Of a stretch of 33,095 nucleotides of DNA, positions 12,263 to 20,857 are shown in pieces. A program made the position numbers and the translations under genes. This DNA is from Pseudomonadota bacterium. Its GTDB lineage: Bacteria; Pseudomonadota; Alphaproteobacteria; Rhizobiales; Xanthobacteraceae. The stretch lies in contig JAGXAJ010000052.1 of the NCBI GenBank assembly GCA_018971625.1, forward strand, positions 1 to 33,095, in the 5' to 3' direction. How positions within the stretch are numbered: position 1 is the first letter of the stretch; every line of letters begins with the position of its first letter. The notes under the pieces are model-generated. The model was not told where the DNA came from and made no database searches. It worked only from the letters and a program-made list of their open reading frames with translations.

Positions 12263-14158
12263 TTGGCAATTACCCGGCGACATCTTCTGCAGAGCGGTGC
12301 GATTGCCGCGATCGCTCCCGCCCTTGAAAAGGCTGCAGGAGTTCCGGCCATCGATCAGGCGCAGGCACAGACGGGCTCGGATGAGCCGGCCTGGCGCCAC
12401 GCATTGTCCTTGTTCGGCGACGTCAAATATCCTGCCGACTTCCAACGCTTCGACTACGTCGATCCAAATGCGCCGAAAGGCGGCGTGGCGCGCATGATAT
12501 CGATCGGCACCTTCGACAATCTCAACATTGCGGTCATGGGCGTTAAGGGCAACATCGCGCCGGCCGCGACGATGATTTATGAGACGCTGATGGCGCGGTC
12601 CCTGGACGAGGTGGCGACTGAATATGGACTGCTCGCCGAATCCGTCTCCCATCCCGATGATTTCTCCTGGGTAATCTACCGGCTTCGCAAGGAAGCTCGC
12701 TGGCACGACGGCAGTCCAGTGACGGCGGACGATGTGATCTTCTCGATCGACACGCTGAAGAAGCAAAGCCCGTTCTATGCGTCCTATTACCGGCACGTCG
12801 CCAAGGCCGAAAAAGTCGGCGAGCGTGACGTGAAATTCAGCTTCGATTCGTCGGGCAACCGCGAATTGCCCAGCATCGTTGGCGAATTGGTGGTGCTGCC
12901 GAAACTTTGGTGGGAAGGCACCGACAGCCAAGGCCGCAAGCGCGACGTGTCCGCAACCACGTTGGAAAAGCCGATGGGTTCTGCTCCCTATCGGATCAAG
13001 CAATTTGACCCCGGCCGCTCGGTCGTTTTGGAGCGCGTGAAGGACTATTGGGGGGCAAGCGTGCCCGCTCAGATCGGGCAGAGCAATTTCGATGAACTGC
13101 ACTTCGAATTTTTCCGCGACAACCTGGTCGCGCTGGAAGCCTTCAAAGCCGATCAGGCGGATTGGATCGCCGAGAATTCGGCAAAGCAATGGGCTACGGC
13201 TTATGATTTTCCCGCCGTCACCGACAAGCGTGTCGTCAAGGAAGAATTCCCGATCAATGATTCTGGACGGATGCAGGCATTCGCCTTCAACATCCGCCGC
13301 GAACGGTTCAAGGACGCTCGTCTGCGGCGCGCCTTCAATTATGCCTTTGATTTCGAGGAAATGAACAAGCAATTGTTCTATGGGCAGTACAAGCGCATCA
13401 GTAGCTATTTCGAGGGAACGGAGCTGGCCTCATCGGGTCTTCCGCAAGGTCAGGAGTTGCAGGTCCTGGAGGCGGTGCGCGACAAGGTGCCGCCCGAGGT
13501 TTTCACGACGCCCTATACCAATCCCGTCGGCGGAAATCCGGAAGCGGTGCGCGCCAACCTGCGCGAAGCGATGAAGCTCTTGAAGGATGCAGGATTCCAG
13601 TTTCGCGATCAGAAGCTTTTCGATTCCGCCGGCAAGCAGATCAGCATCGAGATTCTTGTGCAAGACCCGCCTTCGGAGCGGATCGCGCTATTTTATAAGC
13701 CGTCGCTTGAGCGCATCGGCGTCACCGCGTCAGTTCGCGCTGTCGATTCGACGCAGTATGAAAACCGGCTGCGCAATTTCGATTTCGACATGATTATTCA
13801 GGTTTGGGGCGAGTCTTTGTCGCCGGGCAATGAGCAGCGCGAATTCTGGGGTTCGCAGGCCGCGGACCAGATGGGTTCGCAAAATGTCGTCGGCATCAAG
13901 AATCCTGCCGTCGACGAATTGATCAATCAGGTGATCTTTGCCAAGGATCGCGCCAGTTTGGTTGCGGCAACCAAGGCGCTCGACCGTGTTCTATTGTGGA
14001 ACTTCTATGTCGTGCCGCAATTCACCTATCCTTACGTCCGTTACGCGCGCTGGGATCGTTTCAGTCATGCCGAGCCGCTGCCGAAATACGGCCATTCGGG
14101 CCTGCCGTCGCTGTGGTGGTGGGACGTCGAGAAGGCTGCCAGGATCGGCAAATCTTGA
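12263..14158 (+). CDS. yejA: Periplasmic peptide-binding protein, family 5, YejA-like (631 aa)
   Basis: The first of two tandem substrate-binding proteins of a Yej-type ABC importer (peptides, microcin C-like compounds). The N-terminus MAITRRHLLQSGAIAAIAPAL looks like a Tat signal with a twin arginine, ending near residues 30-36 (AQAQT). The mature part has the SBP_bac_5 layout: LFGDVKYPADF and PNAPKGG near the start, RLRKEARWHDGSPVTADDVIFS, FNIRRERFKDARLRRAFNYAFDFE, and the C-terminal RYARWDRF. The length (about 630) fits the long YejA/YepA group rather than short OppA forms. Start is TTG (see the ribosome binding site entry). It ends 14 bases before the second binding protein. Which of the two pairs with which ligand cannot be told here. 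Confidence 0.92.
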   Translation: MAITRRHLLQSGAIAAIAPALEKAAGVPAIDQAQAQTGSDEPAWRHALSLFGDVKYPADFQRFDYVDPNAPKGGVARMISIGTFDNLNIAVMGVKGNIAPAATMIYETLMARSLDEVATEYGLLAESVSHPDDFSWVIYRLRKEARWHDGSPVTADDVIFSIDTLKKQSPFYASYYRHVAKAEKVGERDVKFSFDSSGNRELPSIVGELVVLPKLWWEGTDSQGRKRDVSATTLEKPMGSAPYRIKQFDPGRSVVLERVKDYWGASVPAQIGQSNFDELHFEFFRDNLVALEAFKADQADWIAENSAKQWATAYDFPAVTDKRVVKEEFPINDSGRMQAFAFNIRRERFKDARLRRAFNYAFDFEEMNKQLFYGQYKRISSYFEGTELASSGLPQGQELQVLEAVRDKVPPEVFTTPYTNPVGGNPEAVRANLREAMKLLKDAGFQFRDQKLFDSAGKQISIEILVQDPPSERIALFYKPSLERIGVTASVRAVDSTQYENRLRNFDFDMIIQVWGESLSPGNEQREFWGSQAADQMGSQNVVGIKNPAVDELINQVIFAKDRASLVAATKALDRVLLWNFYVVPQFTYPYVRYARWDRFSHAEPLPKYGHSGLPSLWWWDVEKAARIGKS

Positions 14159-14172
14159 GGGATCGTGAACGC

Positions 14173-16059
14173 ATGATGCTGGTCTCCCGCCGGGATGTAT
14201 TTGGACTCGGCGTTGGAGCGTTGGGCGTTCTCCGATTTGGTGCGGCGAAGGCTGCGGCCGATCCGAACGCCGAAGCGCATGGCATGTCAGTGTTCGGTGA
14301 TTTGAAATATCCGGCCGACTTCAAGCATTTCGATTACGTCAATCCGGACGCACCAAAGGGCGGCGTGTTTTCGTTCATCCCGTCGGTTCGTGCCTACAAC
14401 CAGTCCTATTTCACGTTCAGTTCGCTCAACGCCTACATCCTGAGGGGCGAAGGAGCGCAGGGCATGGACATGACGTTCGCGGCGCTGATGGTGCGCGCCA
14501 ATGACGAGCCCGACGCGATGTATGGCCTGGCGGCGAAATCGGTGACGATCTCGCCCGACAAGCTGACTTATCGTTTTGTGATGCGGCCGGAAGCAAGGTT
14601 TCACGACGGCACGAAGCTGACCGCGCGCGATGCGGCGTTCTCGCTGAACATTCTCAAGTCCAAGGGCCATCCCCTGATCGTGCTGCAATTGCGCGACTTC
14701 GTGAAGGCCGAAGCGCCCGACGATTCGACCCTCCTCGTCAGCTTTGCCGCGAAGCACGCGCGTGACGTGCCGCTTTATGTAGCGGGCTTGCCGATCTTCT
14801 CGCAGGCCTATTACGAGACGCGGGCCTTCGATGAATCCACGCTCGATACGCCTCTTGGATCCGGCCCGTACAAAGTCGGAAAGTTCGAACCCAATCGCTT
14901 CATAGAATTCGAAAGAGTGAAGGATTGGTGGGGCGCCGATCTTCCGGTCTCGCGCGGCTTCTTCAACGTCGACGTCGTGCGCTACGAATATTATCGCGAC
15001 CGCGACGTCGCCTTCGAAGGTTTCACCGGCAAGAACTACCTGTTCCGCGAAGAGTTCACAGCGCGGGTCTGGGCCACACGATACGACTTTCCGGCGGTCA
15101 AGGATGGCCGCGTCAAGCTGGAAACGCTGCCGGACGACTCGCCGCATGGCGCGCAGGGCTGGTTCATCAATACCCGCCGCGACAAGTTCAAGGATGTCCG
15201 CGTGCGCGAGGCCTTGAACCTGGCATTCGATTTCGAATGGACCAACAAGACCATCATGTACGGTGCCTACACCCGTACACGCTCGCCGTTCCAGAATTCG
15301 GACATGATGGCAAGCGGGATGCCGTCGCCTGAAGAACTCGAACTGCTGGAGCCCTACCGCGGCAAGGTCCCCGACGAAGTGTTCGGTGAGCCCTTCGTGC
15401 CGCCGGTCTCGGATGGTTCGGGACAGGATCGGGCATTGCTGCGCAAGGCCGTGCAATCACTCGCCGCCGCCGGGTTGAAAGTCAAGGATGGCAAGCTTCG
15501 CTTGCCGAACAGCGACGTTTTCCAGATCGAGTTTCTGGTCGACGAGCCGTCGTTAGAGCCACATCACGCACCCTACATCAAGAATCTCGGCGTGCTCGGC
15601 ATCGATGCCACCTTGCGCATCGTCGATGCCGTGCAGTACCGGGCCCGGGTGGAAGATTTTGATTTCGACATCGCGATGGAAAACTTCGGCATGTCGGCAA
15701 CACCGGGCGACAGTGTGCGGCCGTTCTTCACCTCGCAAGCGGCCAAGACCAAGGGATCCTATAACCTGGCGGGGATTTCCGACCCGGTGATGGACGCGCT
15801 GGTTGAGAAGATCATCGCTGCCGACAATCGTTCAGATCTGACCACGGCTTGCCGTGCCCTTGACCGGGTGTTCCGGGCCGGGCGTTACTGGGTACCGCAG
15901 TGGTATCGCGCCAACCATCCGATCGCCTATTGGGATCTGTTCGCGCATCCGGCTAAGCTGCCGCGCTATGCGCAAGGCGTAGGCGCGCCCGAAAATTGGT
16001 GGTCGGATCCCGCCAAGCTTGCCAAGTCTGAAAACATCAAGGCTGAACAGGCGAAATAA
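14173..16059 (+). CDS. Second periplasmic peptide-binding protein, YejA/YepA-like (628 aa)
   Basis: A paralogue of the preceding gene, sharing blocks such as FGDLKYPADFKHFDYVNPDAPKGG in near-identical form (the other copy reads FGDVKYPADFQRFDYVDPNAPKGG in two pieces) plus INTRRDKFKDVRVREALNLAFDFEW. It has its own Tat-like signal (SRRDVFGLGVGALGVL, probable cleavage after AKAAA). ATG at 14173 is preceded by GAGGG; a second ATG follows at once. The frame is open further upstream inside the first gene, but that part is a shadow. The TAA stop overlaps the permease start by one base (TAATG). In Agrobacterium a YejBEF transporter works with a binding protein named YepA for murein peptides (from memory), so one of this pair may have that role. 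Confidence 0.92.
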   Translation: MMLVSRRDVFGLGVGALGVLRFGAAKAAADPNAEAHGMSVFGDLKYPADFKHFDYVNPDAPKGGVFSFIPSVRAYNQSYFTFSSLNAYILRGEGAQGMDMTFAALMVRANDEPDAMYGLAAKSVTISPDKLTYRFVMRPEARFHDGTKLTARDAAFSLNILKSKGHPLIVLQLRDFVKAEAPDDSTLLVSFAAKHARDVPLYVAGLPIFSQAYYETRAFDESTLDTPLGSGPYKVGKFEPNRFIEFERVKDWWGADLPVSRGFFNVDVVRYEYYRDRDVAFEGFTGKNYLFREEFTARVWATRYDFPAVKDGRVKLETLPDDSPHGAQGWFINTRRDKFKDVRVREALNLAFDFEWTNKTIMYGAYTRTRSPFQNSDMMASGMPSPEELELLEPYRGKVPDEVFGEPFVPPVSDGSGQDRALLRKAVQSLAAAGLKVKDGKLRLPNSDVFQIEFLVDEPSLEPHHAPYIKNLGVLGIDATLRIVDAVQYRARVEDFDFDIAMENFGMSATPGDSVRPFFTSQAAKTKGSYNLAGISDPVMDALVEKIIAADNRSDLTTACRALDRVFRAGRYWVPQWYRANHPIAYWDLFAHPAKLPRYAQGVGAPENWWSDPAKLAKSENIKAEQAK

Positions 16060-17168
16060 TGAGCGCCTATATCGCCCGCCGCATTCTCTTGATGTTCCCA
16101 ACCTTGTTGGGAATTCTGTTCGTGTCCTTCGTCGTGGTGCAATTCGCGCCCGGCGGCCCGGTCGAACGCGTGATTGCGCAGCTTTCTGGCGCCGACACCG
16201 GCGGCACGTCCAGGGTTTCCGGCGGCAGCGGCGATTTCGCAGGCCGCGGCCAGGCGGGCAACATGGCAGGCGGCGCCGCCAACTCGAAATATCGTGGGGC
16301 GCAAGGACTCGACCCCGAATTCATCAAGAACCTTGAAAAGCAGTTCGGCTTCGACAAGCCGGCGCCGGAACGCTTTGCTTTGATGCTGTGGAACTATGCC
16401 CGCTTCGATTTCGGCAAGAGCTACTTCCGCGACATCAGCGTGCTGCAATTGATCAAGGAGAAGCTGCCGGTCTCGATGTCGCTCGGCATCTGGATGACGC
16501 TCCTGACCTATCTGATTTCAATTCCGCTCGGCATTCGCAAGGCGGTTCAGGACGGCACCAAGTTCGACACCTGGACTTCGGCCGTGATCATCGTCGGTTT
16601 TGCGATCCCCGGCTTCCTGTTTGCGATCCTGTTGATCATCCTGTTTGCCGGCGGTTCATTCTGGAACATCTTCCCGCTCCGCGGCCTGACATCGGACGGC
16701 TGGTCGCAGTTCCCGTGGTACTGGAAGATTCTCGATTATTTCTGGCATCTCACGCTGCCGCTGATTTCGATGGCGCTGGGCGCCTTCGCCACCATGACGC
16801 TACTGACGAAGAATTCGTTTCTCGACGAAATCCGAAAGCAATATGTCATGACAGCGCGTGCCAAGGGATGCACCGAGCGCCAGGTGCTCTATAATCACAT
16901 CTTCCGCAACGCCATGCTGATCGTGATCGCGGGGTTTCCCGCCGCTTTCATCCACGCGTTCTTTTCCGGCTCACTGTTGATCGAGACCATCTTCTCGCTG
17001 GACGGCCTCGGCCTGCTCAGCTTCGAAAGCGTGCTGAACCGCGATTATCCGGTGGTGTTCGGAACACTGTTCATCTTTTCGCTGGTCGGTCTCGTGGTCA
17101 ACCTGATCTCGGACCTCACCTATATGTGGGTCGACCCGCGGATCGACTTCGAGGTGCGGGAAGCCTGA
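16059..17168 (+). CDS. yejB: ABC transporter inner-membrane permease YejB (369 aa)
   Basis: First channel subunit of the peptide importer. The N-terminus MSAYIARRILLMFPTLLGILFVSFVVVQFAPGGP is the first membrane helix typical of DppB/YejB proteins. It is followed by a periplasmic segment rich in Gly/Ala (about residues 45-75), which is characteristic of YejB, and then five further hydrophobic segments. The coupling (EAA) loop reads YVMTARAKGCTERQVLYNHIFRNAML. The start overlaps the previous stop (TAATG) and the stop overlaps the next start (TGATG), which suggests translational coupling. The two permeases should form a heterodimer with YejF on the cytoplasmic side. Confidence 0.95.
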   Translation: MSAYIARRILLMFPTLLGILFVSFVVVQFAPGGPVERVIAQLSGADTGGTSRVSGGSGDFAGRGQAGNMAGGAANSKYRGAQGLDPEFIKNLEKQFGFDKPAPERFALMLWNYARFDFGKSYFRDISVLQLIKEKLPVSMSLGIWMTLLTYLISIPLGIRKAVQDGTKFDTWTSAVIIVGFAIPGFLFAILLIILFAGGSFWNIFPLRGLTSDGWSQFPWYWKILDYFWHLTLPLISMALGAFATMTLLTKNSFLDEIRKQYVMTARAKGCTERQVLYNHIFRNAMLIVIAGFPAAFIHAFFSGSLLIETIFSLDGLGLLSFESVLNRDYPVVFGTLFIFSLVGLVVNLISDLTYMWVDPRIDFEVREA

Positions 17169-18346
17169 TGGACGTCATCACGCCGCAGCCGGTCGAAACT
17201 TCGACGCAATCACCGCTCGGTGAAGCGGTGCCGATGACGCACCATCGGTTCAGCCCGTCGCCTCTCAACCGCCGCCGCTGGCAGAATTTCAAATCGAACC
17301 GCCGGGGCTATTGGTCGTTATGGATCTTCCTGATCCTGTTTTTCATCTCGCTGTTCGCCGAATTCATCGCCAATGACCGGCCATTGCTGATCAAATTCGA
17401 CGGCCATCTGTATTTCCCCGCCTTCGTTACCTATCCAGAAACGGCGTTCGGCGGCGATTTCCAGACCGCTGCAGATTACCGCGATCCCTATCTGCAGAAA
17501 CTGATCGCGGACAAGGGCGGTAGCATCGTCTGGCCACCGATCCGCTATTCCTACGACACGCACAATCTCGATCTGCCAACACCCGCGCCGTCGAAACCGA
17601 CCTGGCTTTTGACCGAGGATCAGTGCAAGGATGTGGTGCAGAAGAAAGGCCTGAAGGGCTGTCGCGACCTCGAATACAACTGGCTCGGCACCGACGATCA
17701 GGGCCGCGACGTGGTTGCGCGCCTGATCTACGGCTTTCGCATCTCGGTGCTGTTTGGCCTGAGCCTGACCATCGTTTCCTCGATCATCGGTATCGCCGCC
17801 GGCGGTGTGCAAGGCTATTTCGGCGGCTGGATCGATCTGGGTTTCCAGCGCCTGATCGAGGTATGGAACGCGATTCCGTCGCTGTATCTGCTGCTGATCC
17901 TGTCCTCGGTGCTGGTGCCCGGCTTCTTCGTGCTGCTGGGAATCCTCTTGCTGTTTTCCTGGGTCTCGCTGGTCGGCCTGGTCCGGGCGGAATTTTTGCG
18001 CGGTCGCAATTTCGAATACATCATGGCGGCGCGTGCGCTCGGCGTATCCAACGCCGTCATCATGTTCCGGCATCTGTTGCCAAACGCCATGGTGGCGACA
18101 ATGACGTTCCTGCCGTTCATCGTCTCCTCTTCGGTGATGACGCTGACCGCGCTCGACTTCCTCGGCTTCGGGTTGCCGCCCGGGTCACCCTCGCTGGGCG
18201 AGCTATTGTCGCAGGGCAAAGCCAACGTCCAGGCGCCCTGGCTCGGCTTCACCGGCTTCTTCGCCGTCGCGATCATGCTGTCGCTCCTGATCTTCATCGG
18301 CGAAGCGGTGCGCGACGCGTTCGATCCCCGCAAGTCGTTCCGGTAG
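17168..18346 (+). CDS. yejE: ABC transporter inner-membrane permease YejE (392 aa)
   Basis: Second channel subunit. The OppC-type N-terminal part (NRRRWQNFKSNRRGYWSLWIF with the first helix) is followed by a long periplasmic segment of about 100 residues typical of YejE, then NWLGTDDQGRDVVARLIYGFRISVLFG and four or five more membrane segments. The EAA loop is YIMAARALGVSNAVIMFRHLLPNA. The C-terminus GEAVRDAFDPRKSFR is a family hallmark. ATG at 17168 overlaps the yejB stop; an in-frame ATG at 17234 (MTHHRF) is an alternative that would drop 22 low-complexity residues. It ends 14 bases before yejF. Confidence 0.95.
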   Translation: MDVITPQPVETSTQSPLGEAVPMTHHRFSPSPLNRRRWQNFKSNRRGYWSLWIFLILFFISLFAEFIANDRPLLIKFDGHLYFPAFVTYPETAFGGDFQTAADYRDPYLQKLIADKGGSIVWPPIRYSYDTHNLDLPTPAPSKPTWLLTEDQCKDVVQKKGLKGCRDLEYNWLGTDDQGRDVVARLIYGFRISVLFGLSLTIVSSIIGIAAGGVQGYFGGWIDLGFQRLIEVWNAIPSLYLLLILSSVLVPGFFVLLGILLLFSWVSLVGLVRAEFLRGRNFEYIMAARALGVSNAVIMFRHLLPNAMVATMTFLPFIVSSSVMTLTALDFLGFGLPPGSPSLGELLSQGKANVQAPWLGFTGFFAVAIMLSLLIFIGEAVRDAFDPRKSFR

Positions 18347-18360
18347 GGAATCGAGAGCCC

Positions 18361-19998
18361 ATGGACGCCATCAACCAGCCACTGCTCGATGTTCGCGACC
18401 TGTCGGTGGCGTTTCACCAGCCAAGCGGCGTTTCGGTCGCGGTCGACCGCATTTCCTTCGAGATCAAGCGCGGCGAGTGTGTGGCGCTGGTCGGCGAATC
18501 CGGCTCCGGAAAATCAGTCAGCGCGCTGTCGATCCTGAAATTGCTGCCTTATCCGGCCGCGTCGCATCCGTCAGGCAGCATTCATTTCAAGGGCCGCGAA
18601 CTGATCGACATGTCGGAGCGGGAAATTCGCAGCATCCGCGGCAATGACATCTCGATCATCTTCCAGGAGCCGATGACCTCGCTCAATCCGCTGCACACGA
18701 TCGAGTCCCAGATCAGCGAGATCATGCAGCTCCACGGCGGCGTTCGCGGTCCGATGGCGCGAGCGCGCACGCTCGAACTGCTGACCCAGGTCGGAATCCC
18801 AGAGCCAGAGACCCGGCTCGCAAGTTATCCGCATCAGTTGTCCGGCGGACAACGGCAACGGGTCATGATCGCGATGGCGCTCGCCAACGAGCCAGATCTT
18901 TTGATCGCGGATGAGCCGACCACGGCACTTGATGTCACCGTACAGGCGCAGATCTTGGCGCTGCTCGCCGAAATCCGCGCACGGCTTGGCATGAGCCTGT
19001 TGTTCATTACCCACGATCTCGGCATCGTGCGCCGCATCGCCGACGTCGTCTGCGTGATGAACAACGGCAAGATCGTCGAGAAGGGCCCGGTGGAGCAGGT
19101 TTTCACGGCGCCCAAGCATCCGTACACCCGCGCGCTGCTCGCCGCGGAGCCAAAGCCAGATCCGGCGCCGCCGCGACCGGAATCGCCGGTAGTGATATCG
19201 GCGGACGATCTGAAGGTCTGGTTTCCGGTCAAGCGCGGATTGCTGCGCAGCACGGTCGGGCACATCAAGGCGGTTGATGGCATCACCCTCTCGGTGCGCA
19301 AGGGCGAGACGCTCGGCGTGGTCGGCGAGTCCGGTTCCGGCAAGACTACGCTGGGGATGGCGCTGCTGCGGCTGATCTCCTCGGACGGACCGATCGTGTT
19401 TTTGGGCAAGGATATCCAGGGCCTCCGCTTCAAGGCGATGCGGCCGTTCCGCCGCGACATGCAGATCGTGTTTCAGGATCCGTTCGGTGCGCTGAGCCCG
19501 CGGATGTCGATCGGCGACATCATCGCCGAGGGCCTCACGGTGCATCAGCGCGCGCTTTCGGAAACCGAGCGCGAAGCGCGCGTCGTCAGGGCTCTGCAAG
19601 AGGTGGGCCTCGATCCGGCAACGCGATCTCGATATCCGCACGAGTTCTCCGGCGGCCAACGGCAGCGCATCAGTATCGCACGCGCTGTGGTGCTGGAGCC
19701 CAATTTCGTGGTGCTGGATGAGCCGACCAGCGCGCTCGACATGCTGTTTCAGGCGCAGATGGTCGATCTGCTGCGCGAATTGCAGCGCAAGCGCGATCTG
19801 ACCTACATGTTCATTTCACACGATTTGCGCGTGGTCGCCTCTCTGGCCAGTCACCTCATCGTGATGCGTCACGGCAAGGTGGTGGAGGAGGGAGCCGCGG
19901 CCGAGCTGTTCAAGAATCCGAAGACCGACTATACCCGCGCGCTGTTCGCGGCCGCGTTCCGCCAGGAAGCCGCTCCGGGATCCATCGTCGGGGAATGA
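18361..19998 (+). CDS. yejF: Double ABC ATPase YejF (545 aa)
   Basis: A fused ATPase that powers the importer, with two complete nucleotide-binding domains in one chain. Domain 1 has Walker A GESGSGKS (45-52), LSGGQRQR (160-167) and Walker B LLIADEP (180-186). Domain 2 has GESGSGKT (322-329), FSGGQRQR (429-436) and VVLDEP (450-455). Both end in the Opp/Dpp C-terminal extension with HPYTRALL or DYTRALF. Both catalytic sites look intact. The reading frame is open back to 17623 inside yejE, but ATG 18361 follows GGGAATCGAGAG and starts exactly at the domain, so it is preferred. It is the last gene of the operon and converges on the NlpC/P60 gene with 13 bases between stops and no clear terminator. 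Confidence 0.96.
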   Translation: MDAINQPLLDVRDLSVAFHQPSGVSVAVDRISFEIKRGECVALVGESGSGKSVSALSILKLLPYPAASHPSGSIHFKGRELIDMSEREIRSIRGNDISIIFQEPMTSLNPLHTIESQISEIMQLHGGVRGPMARARTLELLTQVGIPEPETRLASYPHQLSGGQRQRVMIAMALANEPDLLIADEPTTALDVTVQAQILALLAEIRARLGMSLLFITHDLGIVRRIADVVCVMNNGKIVEKGPVEQVFTAPKHPYTRALLAAEPKPDPAPPRPESPVVISADDLKVWFPVKRGLLRSTVGHIKAVDGITLSVRKGETLGVVGESGSGKTTLGMALLRLISSDGPIVFLGKDIQGLRFKAMRPFRRDMQIVFQDPFGALSPRMSIGDIIAEGLTVHQRALSETEREARVVRALQEVGLDPATRSRYPHEFSGGQRQRISIARAVVLEPNFVVLDEPTSALDMLFQAQMVDLLRELQRKRDLTYMFISHDLRVVASLASHLIVMRHGKVVEEGAAAELFKNPKTDYTRALFAAAFRQEAAPGSIVGE

Positions 19999-20011
19999 AC
20001 GGCCACGACAC

Positions 20012-20857
20012 TCAATTCATCCGTTTGATGGATGTGATCTCACTGCCCGTGGCCCTGATCCGTGCGATGGCATCGGCGGTGTTTTCGATCGTGGTCGCCA
20101 TGTGATGCGCATTGGCGTGAACGATCGTGGCTGCATCGCGCGCGATCGCGACGTGACCTTTCCAGAAAATCAGATCGCCGCGTTGCAATTTGGTCGACTG
20201 CAAGGGGTCCAGATCCTTGCCGAGGCCGCTCTGTTGCATGTCACTGTCGCGCGGGCAGTCGACGCCCGCGGCATTTAGCGCGACCTGCACGAGGCCTGAG
20301 CAGTCGATTCCCAGGCTGCTCCTGCCGCCCCATAGATAGGGCGTGCCGAGGAAGCGTTCGGCCACTTCGACAAAATCTTTTTCAACACGATCGAGGTTAT
20401 CGAGATGCTGCCGCGGCAAATACCATCCTTCGCCAGTGACGGCGAAGGTGCCGTCCTCGGATATTACGGTCAGCAATGATTCCATGACCAGCGTATGTAA
20501 CGGCGGCAGTTTGATCGAAGGGCCGGGAAAGGCAAAAGTCCTGATAGCGGTGACCTTGTGTGTCGGCGCCGCCCGCGGTTTCGCCAGCGACGAATCGGGA
20601 AGCCAGCCGACATAGCCGTCGCTGTCGAGCTGGCCCCAGGCCCAGCCCTCGCCGTTGCGGTCGTAAATGGTCGCCCGCTCACCTTTCAGCGCCTGTGTCG
20701 ATAGCCGCGCGTTTGAGAAAGGTGCTTCACGTACCGGCGCGATGGCGTCGGTGACCTCGAACGTTTCGCCCGCGACAAAACGCGCAGCCTTGACCTTGCC
20801 CTCCAGATATTTTGCGGCAAGGTCAGGCCGTGCCGGTGTCAGGCGCGGGTCATCCAT
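20012..20857 (-). CDS. NlpC/P60 (C40) peptidase with SH3-like N-terminus, YkfC-like (281 aa)
   Basis: A cysteine peptidase of the NlpC/P60 family, which cuts bonds in peptidoglycan stem peptides. Residues 1-150 resemble bacterial SH3 domains (GWAWGQLDSDGYVGWLP and a second unit ending GEGWYLPRQHL). The catalytic domain has TPYLWGGRSSLGIDCSGLVQ with Cys186, His235 in KGHVAIARD and His247 in VHANAHH. The spacing (+49, +61) is close to that of the Bacillus murein peptide endopeptidase YkfC (+53, +65, from memory). There is no signal peptide or membrane segment, so it is probably cytoplasmic and acts on imported peptides rather than the wall. Its ATG overlaps the stop of the M17 aminopeptidase gene by 8 bases, so the two are co-translated. 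Confidence 0.93.
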   Translation of the reverse strand: MDDPRLTPARPDLAAKYLEGKVKAARFVAGETFEVTDAIAPVREAPFSNARLSTQALKGERATIYDRNGEGWAWGQLDSDGYVGWLPDSSLAKPRAAPTHKVTAIRTFAFPGPSIKLPPLHTLVMESLLTVISEDGTFAVTGEGWYLPRQHLDNLDRVEKDFVEVAERFLGTPYLWGGRSSLGIDCSGLVQVALNAAGVDCPRDSDMQQSGLGKDLDPLQSTKLQRGDLIFWKGHVAIARDAATIVHANAHHMATTIENTADAIARIRATGSEITSIKRMN

